A stretch of 51,319 nucleotides of DNA, from assembly GCA_900696665.1 (NCBI GenBank), contig CAADGY010000442.1, positions 1 through 51,319 of the forward strand. Reading direction: 5' to 3'. The stretch comes from an uncultured Acidobacteriota bacterium (GTDB taxonomy: Bacteria > Acidobacteriota > Terriglobia > Bryobacterales > Bryobacteraceae). Made by a program: the position numbers and the translations under genes. The notes beneath the pieces were generated by a model. That model searched no databases and was not told where the DNA came from. It saw nothing but the letters and a program-made list of their open reading frames with translations. How positions within the stretch are numbered: the stretch's first letter is position 1; the number at the start of each line of letters is the position of its first letter. Shown piece by piece: positions 9,346 through 17,668 of the stretch.

Positions 9346-9984
9346 CCGGCAAATATTCCAGGAAAAGGCACTATACATCTGTCGACAATCCACTGCAACT
9401 GCAACTCCCCCTTTACGGGTATAAGTATCCCCGGATAGCTCTCAAGACAAGTGGCTTAAGGAAATTCCAGCAGCAGCCCGTTCACCCGTTTGTGGGGGCT
9501 GGTGCTGTATTAGGAGGTATGCGAGTTATTTTGCCAAATTCGGACGATATTTCTTTTGACAGCAAAGAACTATATCTGGTACTGTTTTGGTTCTGGTACT
9601 AATGCAATACCCTGTCTTGGGCCAACGGTCCCGGTAGTCTGCGTTGTGACATTCTGCTACGGCCGCCAAGACGAGACGTGGTGCACTGGGCGCGTCGGAA
9701 CAGAAGGGACGACTGGTGTTTAGACCTGAGTAAACCTGAGTTTAGCTAGGTACATCGGCCACGCATAAATAATGGTTTCATTCATCTATACAAAACGGTC
9801 TCAGACGACGATGTATCAGAGCGGGGATTGGGCATCAACTTGATAACAGATAATCACCTCCGCTTACCAGTTACTCCTTCCTGTGCAGATCAAGGTGCGC
9901 CGGAGTGCATGCTTACAGTGATTGTTGGCTCTTTCGTCCGAGCGTGTATCGCGGATGCCATGCCCTGGGAGGAGGTTGCCTAAA
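9346..9984. other. long intergenic region, no convincing gene
   Basis: About 640 bases lie between the divergent MBL-hydrolase and acyltransferase genes. No open frame here has a recognisable protein family or good ribosome site. The middle part (about 9520-9600 and 9720-9800) looks more A/T-rich than the coding flanks. The only structure noted is the phased repeat at 9724-9751. The region presumably holds both divergent promoters, but none could be assigned with confidence. Confidence 0.6.
9724..9751. repeat. phased direct repeat with overlapping imperfect palindrome
   Basis: ACCTGAGT occurs at 9724-9731 and again at 9734-9741, exactly 10 bases apart (one helical turn). The second copy opens an 18-base imperfect palindrome, ACCT-N10-AGGT (9734-9751). 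It lies about 235 bases upstream of the acyltransferase. It could be an operator; it resembles LuxR-type boxes (ACCT-N12-AGGT) but is 2 bases too short. Confidence 0.3.
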
Positions 9985-10872
9985 GTGAGATTCCTAGCCA
10001 GTTCCATTGAGCGCATGGGTTGCCAGACAGTAGTACTGGCGCCGGAACGGTCACGAGTACCCGCCGCCTTCCGGCGTATCTGCTCCGACGACAGCTTGCA
10101 TGAAATTTTGATTGCGTCGATGCAGCGCATGCGTGGAGGCGCCTACGTTTACGACGGCGCCATTTCCCGTTCTGAGCTCACCGATGATGGGCGGCATAGA
10201 CAACGTATCGACACCTATAGTTGGCACTTGCTGACACTGAACCGTTCCGGGATCGTCTGCGGTTGCGCGCGGATGCGTTTGCATGAGGATGAAGTTTCCT
10301 TCGCCGACCTGGGAGTCCGGAATGTGCCGCTTGCGCAATCGCCCGAATGGTCGGTCCGGCTCCGGCGAGCCGTCGAATCGGAGTTGGCTGAGGCACGCCG
10401 GAAGCGGCTATGGTATGCCGAAGTCGGTGGATGGGCTATCAACAGCGACCGGCGTGGCACGGTGGATGCGTTAGGCACGGTGCTCGCGGTGTACGCGCTG
10501 GCAGAGTTGCTGGGTGGAGCCCTCATGATCGGCACTGCAACAAAACGGCATAACTCAGCGCCGATCCTGCGGCGTATTGGCGCCCGCCCGCTGGTCTTCG
10601 ATGAGGTGGAGTTCCCGTCTTACTACGATCCGGCCTACGGATGCGAAATGGAGATTCTGCGGTTCGACTCCGCCAACCCCCGGCCCGCCTATATGTCATG
10701 GCTGGCGGAGATTCGGGAGCGCATGGCGGGCGTGCCGGTCATTTGTCCTTCCCAGACCGTTTCGCGCGCCGTACCGGAAGGTTTCAGCGTGGCAACGTCG
10801 AGCAGTCGCCTTCGGGCGCCAGCCCCCGCAACAACAGCGGAACTTTCGATGAGACAGGCCTCGGCTGGCTGA
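9985..10872 (+). CDS. LuxI/GNAT-like N-acyltransferase
   Basis: The start is set at GTG 9985, because a strong Shine-Dalgarno GGGAGGAGG (9967-9975) lies 9 bases before it; the frame is open back to 9922. The product has 295 residues. The central part shows an acyltransferase layout like that of autoinducer synthases: RIDTYSWHLLTLN then GIVCGCARMRLHE (core strands), YAEVGGWAI in place of the LuxI E-x-S-R stretch, and ILRRIGARPL in the acyl-CoA/ACP-binding half. The PEP-CTERM-associated acyltransferases and FeeM-type N-acyl amino acid synthases share this fold. The gene ends 34 bases before the oxidase ATG, so the two are probably co-transcribed. The acyl donor and acceptor are unknown. The fold assignment is moderate; calling it an AHL synthase would go beyond the evidence. 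Confidence 0.65.
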   Translation: MRFLASSIERMGCQTVVLAPERSRVPAAFRRICSDDSLHEILIASMQRMRGGAYVYDGAISRSELTDDGRHRQRIDTYSWHLLTLNRSGIVCGCARMRLHEDEVSFADLGVRNVPLAQSPEWSVRLRRAVESELAEARRKRLWYAEVGGWAINSDRRGTVDALGTVLAVYALAELLGGALMIGTATKRHNSAPILRRIGARPLVFDEVEFPSYYDPAYGCEMEILRFDSANPRPAYMSWLAEIRERMAGVPVICPSQTVSRAVPEGFSVATSSSRLRAPAPATTAELSMRQASAG

Positions 10873-10906
10873 GAATCACGAGGTGCTGGTTGTACAACAA
10901 GTTGTC

Positions 10907-12541
10907 ATGAGTAATGCAGCGCTGGATCATGCACTGAATGAATGGGCCTCCCTGCTAGGGCCGGCTCATGTACTCAAGGATGCCGAATCCGTAGAACCCT
11001 TCAATGTAAGCACATTCGCAAGTCCTTTCCGTACACCTGCCGTCCTGCGGCCGGCAACTACGGCCGAACTGTGCGAGTGCCTGCGAATCGCCAATCGGCT
11101 CAAAGTGCCGGTTTATCCAATCAGCAGCGGCATGAACTGGGGCTACGGGTCCCGGCTGCCCTCCTCGGATAGTTGCGTCATTATTGAACTGTCCCGAATG
11201 AACCGCATTCTCGAATTCGATGAGGATTTGGGGTATGTCACTGTAGAGCCAGGGGTCACTCAGCGGCAACTGTTCGATTTCCTCAAAGAGCGAAAAAGCC
11301 GTCTATGGATGGACGCCACCGGCGCGCACCCGGACTGCAGTCTTATCGGCAACACTGTGGAGCGGGGTTTCGGGCACACTCCTTATGCGGACCACTTCGC
11401 GAACTCTTGCGGGCTGGAAGTTGTACTGCCTACAGGGGAAGTTGTCGAAACGGGGTTTGCGCGTTTCGAGGGGGCCAAAGCAGCGCCAACGTATCGCTGG
11501 GGTGTCGGGCCGACGCTCGATGGCATGTTCTCCCAGTCCAACCTGGGTATCGTTACTCGCATGAGCGTCTGGCTCATGCCTATACCCGAGCACTTCGAAG
11601 CATATTCTTTCCAGTGCAGTGACGAGGCCCTTGCGGCCGTGATCGATGCTTTGCGCCCTTTACGTATGGATGGCACGCTCCGGAGCGCCGTTCATATCGG
11701 AAACGATTATAAGGTGCTTTCCGCGCGGCAGCAGTATCCCTGGAACGAATCGGCGGGCGAGACGCCGCTTTCGGCCGCCAGTATGAAGCCATTCCGGAAA
11801 AAGCTGCACTTCAGCGCCTGGAACGGTTTTGGCGCTCTATACGGAACCCGGGTGCAAGTAGCTGAATCGAAACGACTGCTAAAGCACGCTCTGGCCGGCA
11901 GGATAACGGATTTGAAGTTCCTGAATGACCGGAAGATCCGGCTTATGGCCCGTCTGGCGAAACCCTTGAGTTTCCTTACCGGATGGGACATTAATGGCAT
12001 CCTCGAGGTGGTGGAACCCGTTTACGAACTGATGCGCGGAGTGCCGACAGACAAGCCCCTATCAAGCACCTACTGGCGAAAACGTACTCCTGTCCCCTCG
12101 AAAATGGATCCGGACCGTGATCGTTGCGGCCTTCTGTGGTGCAGTCCGGTAACACCCACGCATGGAGCCCAGGCACAACGTCTGGTGCAACTTTCCTGCG
12201 ATTTAGTACTATCCCATGGTTTTGAGCCGATTATATCCCTGACCCTGATCACGGAAAGAGCGATCGCGTGCATTATCTCCTTGAGTTATGACCGGGATAT
12301 CGAGGGCGAAGATGACCGTGCGATGACCTGTTACAAGGCGCTGTTACGCGCTGTAATGGATGCCGGGTACTATCCCTATCGTCTTGGAGTACAATCCATG
12401 TGGGCGATGGGATGCGGCAACGGCTTCGACCAACTGCTTCGCTCTATAAAGGATGTTGTTGATCCCAATGGAATTCTGGCGCCGGGACGTTATGAGCCGC
12501 CACGGCAGCCCGCTCCTCAGTCCTATTCCCAGTTCGCTTAA
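10907..12541 (+). CDS. vanillyl-alcohol-oxidase/4-cresol-dehydrogenase-like FAD oxidase
   Basis: The product has 544 residues from ATG 10907; an in-frame GTG at 10883 is an alternative start, and neither has a good ribosome site. The PCMH-type FAD-binding half is clear: PVYPISSGMNWGYG, GYVTVEPGVTQRQLFDFL, SLIGNTVERGFGHTPYADH and SQSNLGIVTRMSVWLMP follow VAO/eugenol oxidase almost segment for segment. The C-terminus ends in DVVDPNGILAPGRY, the family's closing motif. Known members oxidise para-alkyl phenols such as vanillyl alcohol, eugenol and 4-cresol. The stretch that aligns with the segment I recall as carrying the covalent flavin histidine of VAO reads GLLWCSP here, with no histidine, so FAD may be non-covalent (tentative). 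It probably acts on the product of the adjacent acyltransferase. Confidence 0.85.
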   Translation: MSNAALDHALNEWASLLGPAHVLKDAESVEPFNVSTFASPFRTPAVLRPATTAELCECLRIANRLKVPVYPISSGMNWGYGSRLPSSDSCVIIELSRMNRILEFDEDLGYVTVEPGVTQRQLFDFLKERKSRLWMDATGAHPDCSLIGNTVERGFGHTPYADHFANSCGLEVVLPTGEVVETGFARFEGAKAAPTYRWGVGPTLDGMFSQSNLGIVTRMSVWLMPIPEHFEAYSFQCSDEALAAVIDALRPLRMDGTLRSAVHIGNDYKVLSARQQYPWNESAGETPLSAASMKPFRKKLHFSAWNGFGALYGTRVQVAESKRLLKHALAGRITDLKFLNDRKIRLMARLAKPLSFLTGWDINGILEVVEPVYELMRGVPTDKPLSSTYWRKRTPVPSKMDPDRDRCGLLWCSPVTPTHGAQAQRLVQLSCDLVLSHGFEPIISLTLITERAIACIISLSYDRDIEGEDDRAMTCYKALLRAVMDAGYYPYRLGVQSMWAMGCGNGFDQLLRSIKDVVDPNGILAPGRYEPPRQPAPQSYSQFA

Positions 12542-12569
12542 GGTATAATCAGGCTTGTAATTTGGTTTA

Positions 12570-12598
12570 TTGACAGCAAGGACAAACTGAAATACCAT
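12570..12598 (+). promoter_or_regulatory. candidate sigma-70 promoter for the PEP-CTERM gene
   Basis: A perfect TTGACA (12570-12575), a 17-base spacer and TACCAT (12593-12598, 4 of 6 matches) lie in the 143-base gap after the oxidase gene. This would give a leader of roughly 80 bases ending in the strong GGAGGAGG ribosome site at 12674-12681. Confidence 0.45.
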
Positions 12599-12684
12599 AA
12601 GAAACAGTTCGTCGCGTGATGCATTCGCGAGTTCTTGTGTTTCAGGTACAGGTTGTAGATGTAGAATTCCTTCGGAGGAGGATA

Positions 12685-13413
12685 ATGACAAAAACTGCGT
12701 GGACGTTAGTAGTTGTTCTGAGTTTGCTGATTCTGCCTGCGCTGCCACTTGCAGCAGCACCGCTATCCGGCTCGTTGAATATCAGCGGATCCTGGCGGAT
12801 CAGCCAAGACGCCATTGACTTTTTCCCGCCGGACGGTGGACCGGATGGAATCTTTTTTGTAGAGCCGGCATCGACTGGGGATTTCGCCGCCATAGCCGAC
12901 ACCCAGGGAACGGCCAAGGATCTCGATTCTTCACCAGGTGGACAACCGGTTGGGTCCGATTTTCTGCTGAGCAGTTTCCTGCTGTTTGACGCTCAGCCAA
13001 CCTGGAGATTCGACCTTACCTATATCCAGCCAGGTGTATTTACCTCCGCGAACTGTGCGACTCTGCCGGCTGCCGGTGGACAGACTTGCACGCCTGCATT
13101 CCCACCGCCCAAGTCGCCTTTCAATCTGATCAACGCCAGCGCGACTTCATCGTCGGCGACGTTCAACGTTAGAGGCTATGCCTATAACGCTGCAAACGAG
13201 AAGTCTCTTTACGTTGGCACCTACACCACTCAGTTTGAGAACCGCCCCTATCAGACTTTGCTTGCTGACATTATCGCGGGCATACCGGTAGAGAAATCCT
13301 ATTCCGCTTCGTTCACCCTTACACCTATTCCGGAGCCGGGTACTTTATCGATTATGCTGATCGGTACGGGGCTGTTGGCTCTCGGTACTTTGGCTCGCCG
13401 CGTTCGGCGGTAA
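12685..13413 (+). CDS. PEP-CTERM sorting-domain exported protein
   Basis: The product has 242 residues. The start is ATG 12685, placed by GGAGGAGG at 12674-12681; this leaves a clean signal peptide (MTKTAWTLVVVLSLLILPAL, cut after LAAA). The last 28 or so residues form a PEP-CTERM sorting signal: a P-x-P-E-P-G-T motif (PIPEPGT), a hydrophobic helix and an Arg-rich tail (ARRVRR). Such proteins are cleaved by an exosortase at the inner membrane and usually end up in the envelope or matrix. No exosortase is in the window. The body between signals is not recognised; it contains two cysteines that could pair. It follows the acyltransferase/oxidase pair but appears to have its own promoter and terminator. 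Confidence 0.9.
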   Translation: MTKTAWTLVVVLSLLILPALPLAAAPLSGSLNISGSWRISQDAIDFFPPDGGPDGIFFVEPASTGDFAAIADTQGTAKDLDSSPGGQPVGSDFLLSSFLLFDAQPTWRFDLTYIQPGVFTSANCATLPAAGGQTCTPAFPPPKSPFNLINASATSSSATFNVRGYAYNAANEKSLYVGTYTTQFENRPYQTLLADIIAGIPVEKSYSASFTLTPIPEPGTLSIMLIGTGLLALGTLARRVRR

Positions 13414-13438
13414 GCTGAAGGACATCCGTTTCAACCTA

Positions 13439-13480
13439 CGGCTCCCGGCGCGTTGAACGCCGGGAGCCGTTTCTGCGTTT
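13439..13480 (+). terminator. rho-independent-like terminator after the PEP-CTERM gene
   Basis: A perfect 12-bp inverted repeat CGGCTCCCGGCG (13439-13450) / CGCCGGGAGCCG (13458-13469) encloses a 7-base loop and is followed by an interrupted T stretch (TTTCTGCGTTT). It starts 26 bases after the PEP-CTERM stop codon. Confidence 0.75.
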
Positions 13481-13509
13481 GCGGCACCAAATCGCTAGTA
13501 GAGGAACAT

Positions 13510-13815
13510 ATGCCTATCAAGCCCAGTGACAGCGAAGAGGAGTATTTCGCCCGGCAAGAAGCGGAGCGAAGGCGCAAGATTGCCGAGGAGCGGCAAGCGA
13601 ACATCCAGGAAGAGGAGCGCGAGCGCGAGCGCTCTCTTCACTTCATGAAGTGCCCGAAGTGTGGAATGCAGCTTGAGGAAATCACCTTCGGAGATATTCG
13701 CGTCGACAAGTGCTTTAGCTGCGAAGGGATCTGGCTCGACAAAGGTGAGCTCGAAGGGCTCCAGTCAAAGGAACCGGGCTTCGTAGGCAGGCTGTTCAAA
13801 GCATTCCGGGCTTAA
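13510..13815 (+). CDS. zf-TFIIB-type zinc-ribbon protein
   Basis: The product has 101 residues from ATG 13510 (GAGG ribosome site just upstream). The N-terminal half is a highly charged helix rich in Glu and Arg (residues about 8-42), likely coiled coil. The second half is a zinc ribbon of the zf-TFIIB family: CPKCGMQLEE, then CFSCEGIWLDKGELEGL, giving the CxxC...CxxC metal site and the family's GxWLDxGEL signature. The function of this bacterial family is not established. Its stop codon overlaps the stop of the convergent microprotein gene (TTAA at 13812-13815), leaving no room for a terminator between them. Confidence 0.82.
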   Translation: MPIKPSDSEEEYFARQEAERRRKIAEERQANIQEEERERERSLHFMKCPKCGMQLEEITFGDIRVDKCFSCEGIWLDKGELEGLQSKEPGFVGRLFKAFRA

Positions 13816-13970
13816 GCCGCTGGGTCGAAAAACGTTCTGCTAAGCCAGATCAGCACACCCAACAACACTACTCCTGTAATCAGGCTCCAGGCGATCAGTT
13901 TCTTCTCGATCGGTAAAAGCGGCTCCGCTTCCATTTTTCTGATTTCGTCGGATAATTTCGGTACGTTCAC
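13812..13970 (-). CDS. single-pass membrane microprotein coupled to the YeiH-like transporter
   Basis: The product has 52 residues from GTG 13970, with a purine-rich AGAAGAGGGG ribosome site 6 bases before the start. It lies 14 bases after the stop of the transporter gene. Residues about 1-25 are hydrophilic and charged; one transmembrane helix follows (LIAWSLITGVVLLGVLIWLS), then a short tail. No family is recognised. Position and size suggest an accessory subunit or stabiliser of the transporter, which is inference. The composition and ribosome site make it a likely real gene. Confidence 0.6.
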   Translation of the reverse strand: MNVPKLSDEIRKMEAEPLLPIEKKLIAWSLITGVVLLGVLIWLSRTFFDPAA

Positions 13971-13984
13971 AATCGTCCCCTCTT

Positions 13985-15424
13985 CTATGCCGCCGGCGGC
14001 TTCACACCCTGGAAGAACAGCCAGGAGATTAACAAGCCGACCCAGATGATGAATCCGAACAGACAAAGGATGTAGACTAGCGCAAGCCTGCCAATTCCCT
14101 CTTCCCAAAGTTTCCGGAAGTTGGAGACCACACCAATAGTGAAGAACGTCATAACGAAGAAAATGCCACGGAAAACGTTGGCTTCGCCCATGGCGGCGCG
14201 GCCTGCCGCGCTCAGATCCCGCGCAAACAAGCCCAGCAGCAGCATCAGGACAAACGTGCCCATATAGCCGAGAATGAACTTGGGAAACCGGTGCCATATA
14301 TCGGCCGGCCGCATACGTTCTCCCGCGCGCCGTTCGATTTTGCTGGACCAGATCCAGGCCAGGATGAACGCCCACACCGCGATAAAGACATCGATGAACA
14401 CTTTTACCGTGGTGGTTGTGGCGACAATCCACCCAGGCTGATAGTGGACACCCTGCACCTCCGCCGCCCTGGCGAGTATGAGCGATTCCGTAATGGCTCC
14501 GCTTGCCACCGCCGCGCCGTCCGTTTTAACGGCAAGCCCCATCCACGCGCCGGCCACCAGCGGCTCCTGGAAGAGGAAATGGTTTGCCATCCACGGCAGC
14601 AGGAGCAATTCCACAACGGCAAAAATCACCACCAGCGACGACACCATCACCGGCACCACCGGGCGCGCACGGATTGCCGAACCGGTGGCAATGGCGGCCG
14701 AAACGCCGCAGATGGAGATGCCGGAGGCCAGAGGCACCGACCACTCCCGGCTGAATCCGAAATATTTTCGGGCTACGAAATACACGATGGCCCAATAAAT
14801 CAGGTAGGCCTCAATGATAGCGCACAGCCCGCGGAACATCACCGACGTGGCAAGGCCGAGTTGCTCGGCGGCCGTTACCCCGAGAAATCCCCCTAGAATC
14901 ACGATTGCCGTCTTGATGTAGAGTTCCGGACGCACTGCTTCCTGGATGCCGCTGGCGAGCCGTGGAAGAAAGTTACCAATAAACAGCCCGGCAAGAAGCG
15001 CGATGATAAACCCGGCTTCGGACGTCATGTTGAGCGACCAGCCGATGCCGAATGTATCGAGTTTATCGGGTGTAGCCGCGATGTATGCCCAGGCGCCCGC
15101 AACCCAGCAGAGATAGCTGAGGAAGAAGATGGCGGTGAAGCCTCTGAGAAATCGCTTCACGTTCGCGCCCAGCGACATCGCGCCCGCGGTCATCACGGCA
15201 AGAAGAAAAACATATGTAAGAACCAACGAAACGAGTCCCGGCAATACCCCATAAGCCTTGGACACAGGCCGTAGCGTGGTAGAAATATCCGTCCACACGG
15301 ATGCGGTCACCGCCCAGCCGAGGACATCGGCGCCTAAGAGTAAGCCGGTCGAGAGCAAAAAAATGAATACACCAATCCAGACAGCAAGCCAGTCTTCAGA
15401 AATGCGGCGCCCAGTCGAAACCAT
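13985..15424 (-). CDS. YeiH-family putative sulfate exporter
   Basis: The protein has 479 residues and about 12 hydrophobic helices. The family signature GISICGVSAAIATGSAI is present near residue 240, and the later GVVSNFRKLWEEG stretch fits the C-terminal part of the family (PF03601, UPF0324). E. coli YeiH has about 350 residues, so this is one of the longer versions, with an extended N-terminal half. These proteins are annotated as sulfate exporters on limited evidence, so the substrate is uncertain. It is followed by a 52-residue membrane microprotein and starts 56 bases from the convergent end of glgB. Confidence 0.85.
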   Translation of the reverse strand: MVSTGRRISEDWLAVWIGVFIFLLSTGLLLGADVLGWAVTASVWTDISTTLRPVSKAYGVLPGLVSLVLTYVFLLAVMTAGAMSLGANVKRFLRGFTAIFFLSYLCWVAGAWAYIAATPDKLDTFGIGWSLNMTSEAGFIIALLAGLFIGNFLPRLASGIQEAVRPELYIKTAIVILGGFLGVTAAEQLGLATSVMFRGLCAIIEAYLIYWAIVYFVARKYFGFSREWSVPLASGISICGVSAAIATGSAIRARPVVPVMVSSLVVIFAVVELLLLPWMANHFLFQEPLVAGAWMGLAVKTDGAAVASGAITESLILARAAEVQGVHYQPGWIVATTTTVKVFIDVFIAVWAFILAWIWSSKIERRAGERMRPADIWHRFPKFILGYMGTFVLMLLLGLFARDLSAAGRAAMGEANVFRGIFFVMTFFTIGVVSNFRKLWEEGIGRLALVYILCLFGFIIWVGLLISWLFFQGVKPPAA

Positions 15425-15480
15425 CCAGCCTATTGTGCAACATCGTGCGTTGGACTTTCAGGTGGGCTGGTTCGCTGCCG

Positions 15481-17667
15481 TTACACGCGGCGCCGGAACA
15501 AGACTGTCGCAAGCGGTGGAAGTGTAATCGAAATGCTGTGCTCGCGTCCGTGAAATGGCGCGGGCTCAGATGACACCATCCCACCATTGCCCATGTTTCC
15601 TCCACCGAAACATTCCGCATCCGTGTTTAGGATCTCCTGATAGAAACCTTCCGCCGGTACGCCGACGCGATACTTTTCGCGGGGCACCGGAGTGAAGTTA
15701 CAGCAAACCACAATCAGGTTATCCGGATCATGCGCACGGCGGACAAACGATATGGTGGAGCCCTCCACGTCGTGAAAATCGATCCACTCGAATCCACTCC
15801 AGTGATAGTCGACTTGGTAGAGTGCGGGCTGCTCGCCGTATACGCGATTCAACTCCTTCACCAGGTGCTGCAGTTGGCGGTGGATGGTGAAATCCAGCAG
15901 TTCCCAGCGCACACCCGCGTTGTGATTCCATTCCTCGTATTGCCCGATTTCGACGCCCATGAATAGCAGCTTCTTGCCGGGGTGGGTATACATGTATCCG
16001 AGGAAGGCGCGAACATTGGCGAACCGCTGCCACTCATCGCCCGGCATTTTCCCCAACAGGGAGCGTTTCCCGTAGACAACCTCATCGTGAGAGATCGGCA
16101 GGACAAAGTTCTCGGTGAAAGCGTAAAGCATGCTGAACGTGATGTTGTTGTGATGATACTTGCGGTGGACTGGCTCTCTCGAAAAATAATCCAGCATGTC
16201 GTGCATCCACCCCATGTTCCACTTCATAGTGAACCCAAGCCCGTTCAAGTAAACCGGTTTCGATACGCCGGGAAAAGAAGTGGATTCCTCCGCGATCGTA
16301 ATGACCCCTGGAACCTGGTGCGCGAGTTCGTTGAAGCTTCGCAGGAATGAGATCGCTTCCAGGTTTTCGTTGCCCCCATATATGTTGGGAATCCACTCGC
16401 CGGGCTTTCGCGAGTAGTCCAGGTACAGCATCGACGCTACGGCATCTACGCGGAGGCCGTCGATGTGGTATTCCTTCAACCAGAACAATGCGTTCGAAAT
16501 GAGAAATTCCCGCACTTCGTTCCGGCCATAGTTAAAGATCAGGGTGCCCCAATCGCGGTGCTCGCCCTTTCGGGGATCTTCGTGCTCGTAAAGAGCGGTC
16601 CCATCGAAGAACGCCAGCCCATGCGCATCTTTTGGGAAATGGCCCGGCACCCAGTCGATAATGACGCCGAGACCTTCCTGGTGACAGCGGTCTACGAAAA
16701 ACTTGAAGTCCTGCGGCGTCCCGAATCGGGCAGTGGGAGCGTAGTATCCGGTCACCTGGTAGCCCCACGATCCGGAATACGGATGCTCATGCACCGGAAG
16801 CAGTTGAATGTGCGTGAAGCCCAGTTTCTTCGCATACTGTATCAGTGATCCAGCCAATTCGCGGTAAGTCAGCGCCTGGTTCTGCGGTCCGCGCAGCCAC
16901 GATTCCAGGTGCACTTCGTAAATGGAAACCGGTTTGTCCAGCCAGTTCGTCTGCCCGCGGCTCTCGAGCCATGCGGCATCGTTCCATTCGTAGCGCCCGA
17001 TGTCACAGACGATCGATGCGGATTTGGGCGGAGCCTCCGACTGGAACGCGTACGGGTCTGCCTTCTGCTGATGATAGCCCCGGAACTTGGACCGGATATC
17101 GTATTTGTAATTGAACCCTTCTTTGACGCCCGGGATGAACAGTTCCCAGACGCCTCCGGTGCGCAGCCGCATAGGATATCTGCGGCTGTCCCATTCCGAG
17201 AAGTCGCCTGCTACCGACACGACAATCGCATTCGGGGCCCAGACGGCAAAACGGGTACCCTGGACGTGATCGATCTCCGCAAGGTGCGCGCCGAACGTAC
17301 GATAGCTCTCGAAGTTCGTACCCTCGCCCACCAGGTGCAGTTCAAAATCCGTCAACAGCGGAGGAAAGCGATACGCGTCCTCGAATTCGGACCACTCACC
17401 ATTCCACTTTCTGATTCGAAGCAGGTAGCGCCGCTGACCACCGTCCAGACTGGCTACAAAAAAGCCCTGCGGGTGCACCTTTTCCATTAGTGTGGAAGAG
17501 CCGTCCAGGAGAACTTCGGCGTGTTCCGCCTGCGGCAGAAAGGCACGCACCTCCCAGCAGTTGTGCTTGCCGGGCTCGCCAGTCCCATGCGGACCCAGCA
17601 CCCGGAACGCATCGCCGTGATACCCCCCCACTATCGCTTCGATCTCTTCGTGCGTCATGCTTTTCAT
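15481..17667 (-). CDS. glgB: 1,4-alpha-glucan branching enzyme
   Basis: The protein has 728 residues, the normal GlgB length. Order of domains: N-terminal beta-sandwiches (CBM48-like, residues about 115-215, with FAVWAPNAIVVSVAGDF), then a GH13 catalytic barrel, then a C-terminal beta domain. Catalytic residues are visible: nucleophile Asp408 in DGLRVDAVASMLY, acid Glu460 in TIAEESTSFPG and Asp528 in LPISHDEVVYG. The enzyme makes alpha-1,6 branches in glycogen. Start is ATG 17667 (MKSM) or the internal ATG for MTHEE; neither has a clear ribosome site. The start lies within a few bases of, or overlaps, the divergent deaminase gene. No other glycogen gene is nearby. Confidence 0.95.
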   Translation of the reverse strand: MKSMTHEEIEAIVGGYHGDAFRVLGPHGTGEPGKHNCWEVRAFLPQAEHAEVLLDGSSTLMEKVHPQGFFVASLDGGQRRYLLRIRKWNGEWSEFEDAYRFPPLLTDFELHLVGEGTNFESYRTFGAHLAEIDHVQGTRFAVWAPNAIVVSVAGDFSEWDSRRYPMRLRTGGVWELFIPGVKEGFNYKYDIRSKFRGYHQQKADPYAFQSEAPPKSASIVCDIGRYEWNDAAWLESRGQTNWLDKPVSIYEVHLESWLRGPQNQALTYRELAGSLIQYAKKLGFTHIQLLPVHEHPYSGSWGYQVTGYYAPTARFGTPQDFKFFVDRCHQEGLGVIIDWVPGHFPKDAHGLAFFDGTALYEHEDPRKGEHRDWGTLIFNYGRNEVREFLISNALFWLKEYHIDGLRVDAVASMLYLDYSRKPGEWIPNIYGGNENLEAISFLRSFNELAHQVPGVITIAEESTSFPGVSKPVYLNGLGFTMKWNMGWMHDMLDYFSREPVHRKYHHNNITFSMLYAFTENFVLPISHDEVVYGKRSLLGKMPGDEWQRFANVRAFLGYMYTHPGKKLLFMGVEIGQYEEWNHNAGVRWELLDFTIHRQLQHLVKELNRVYGEQPALYQVDYHWSGFEWIDFHDVEGSTISFVRRAHDPDNLIVVCCNFTPVPREKYRVGVPAEGFYQEILNTDAECFGGGNMGNGGMVSSEPAPFHGREHSISITLPPLATVLFRRRV

Positions 17668-17668
17668 T

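Noticed and set aside
9734..9751. Canonical lux box upstream of the acyltransferase
   Set aside because: The palindrome is ACCT-N10-AGGT (18 bases) instead of the 20-base N12 form, and there is no LuxR-type gene in the window. It is kept only as an unassigned repeat.
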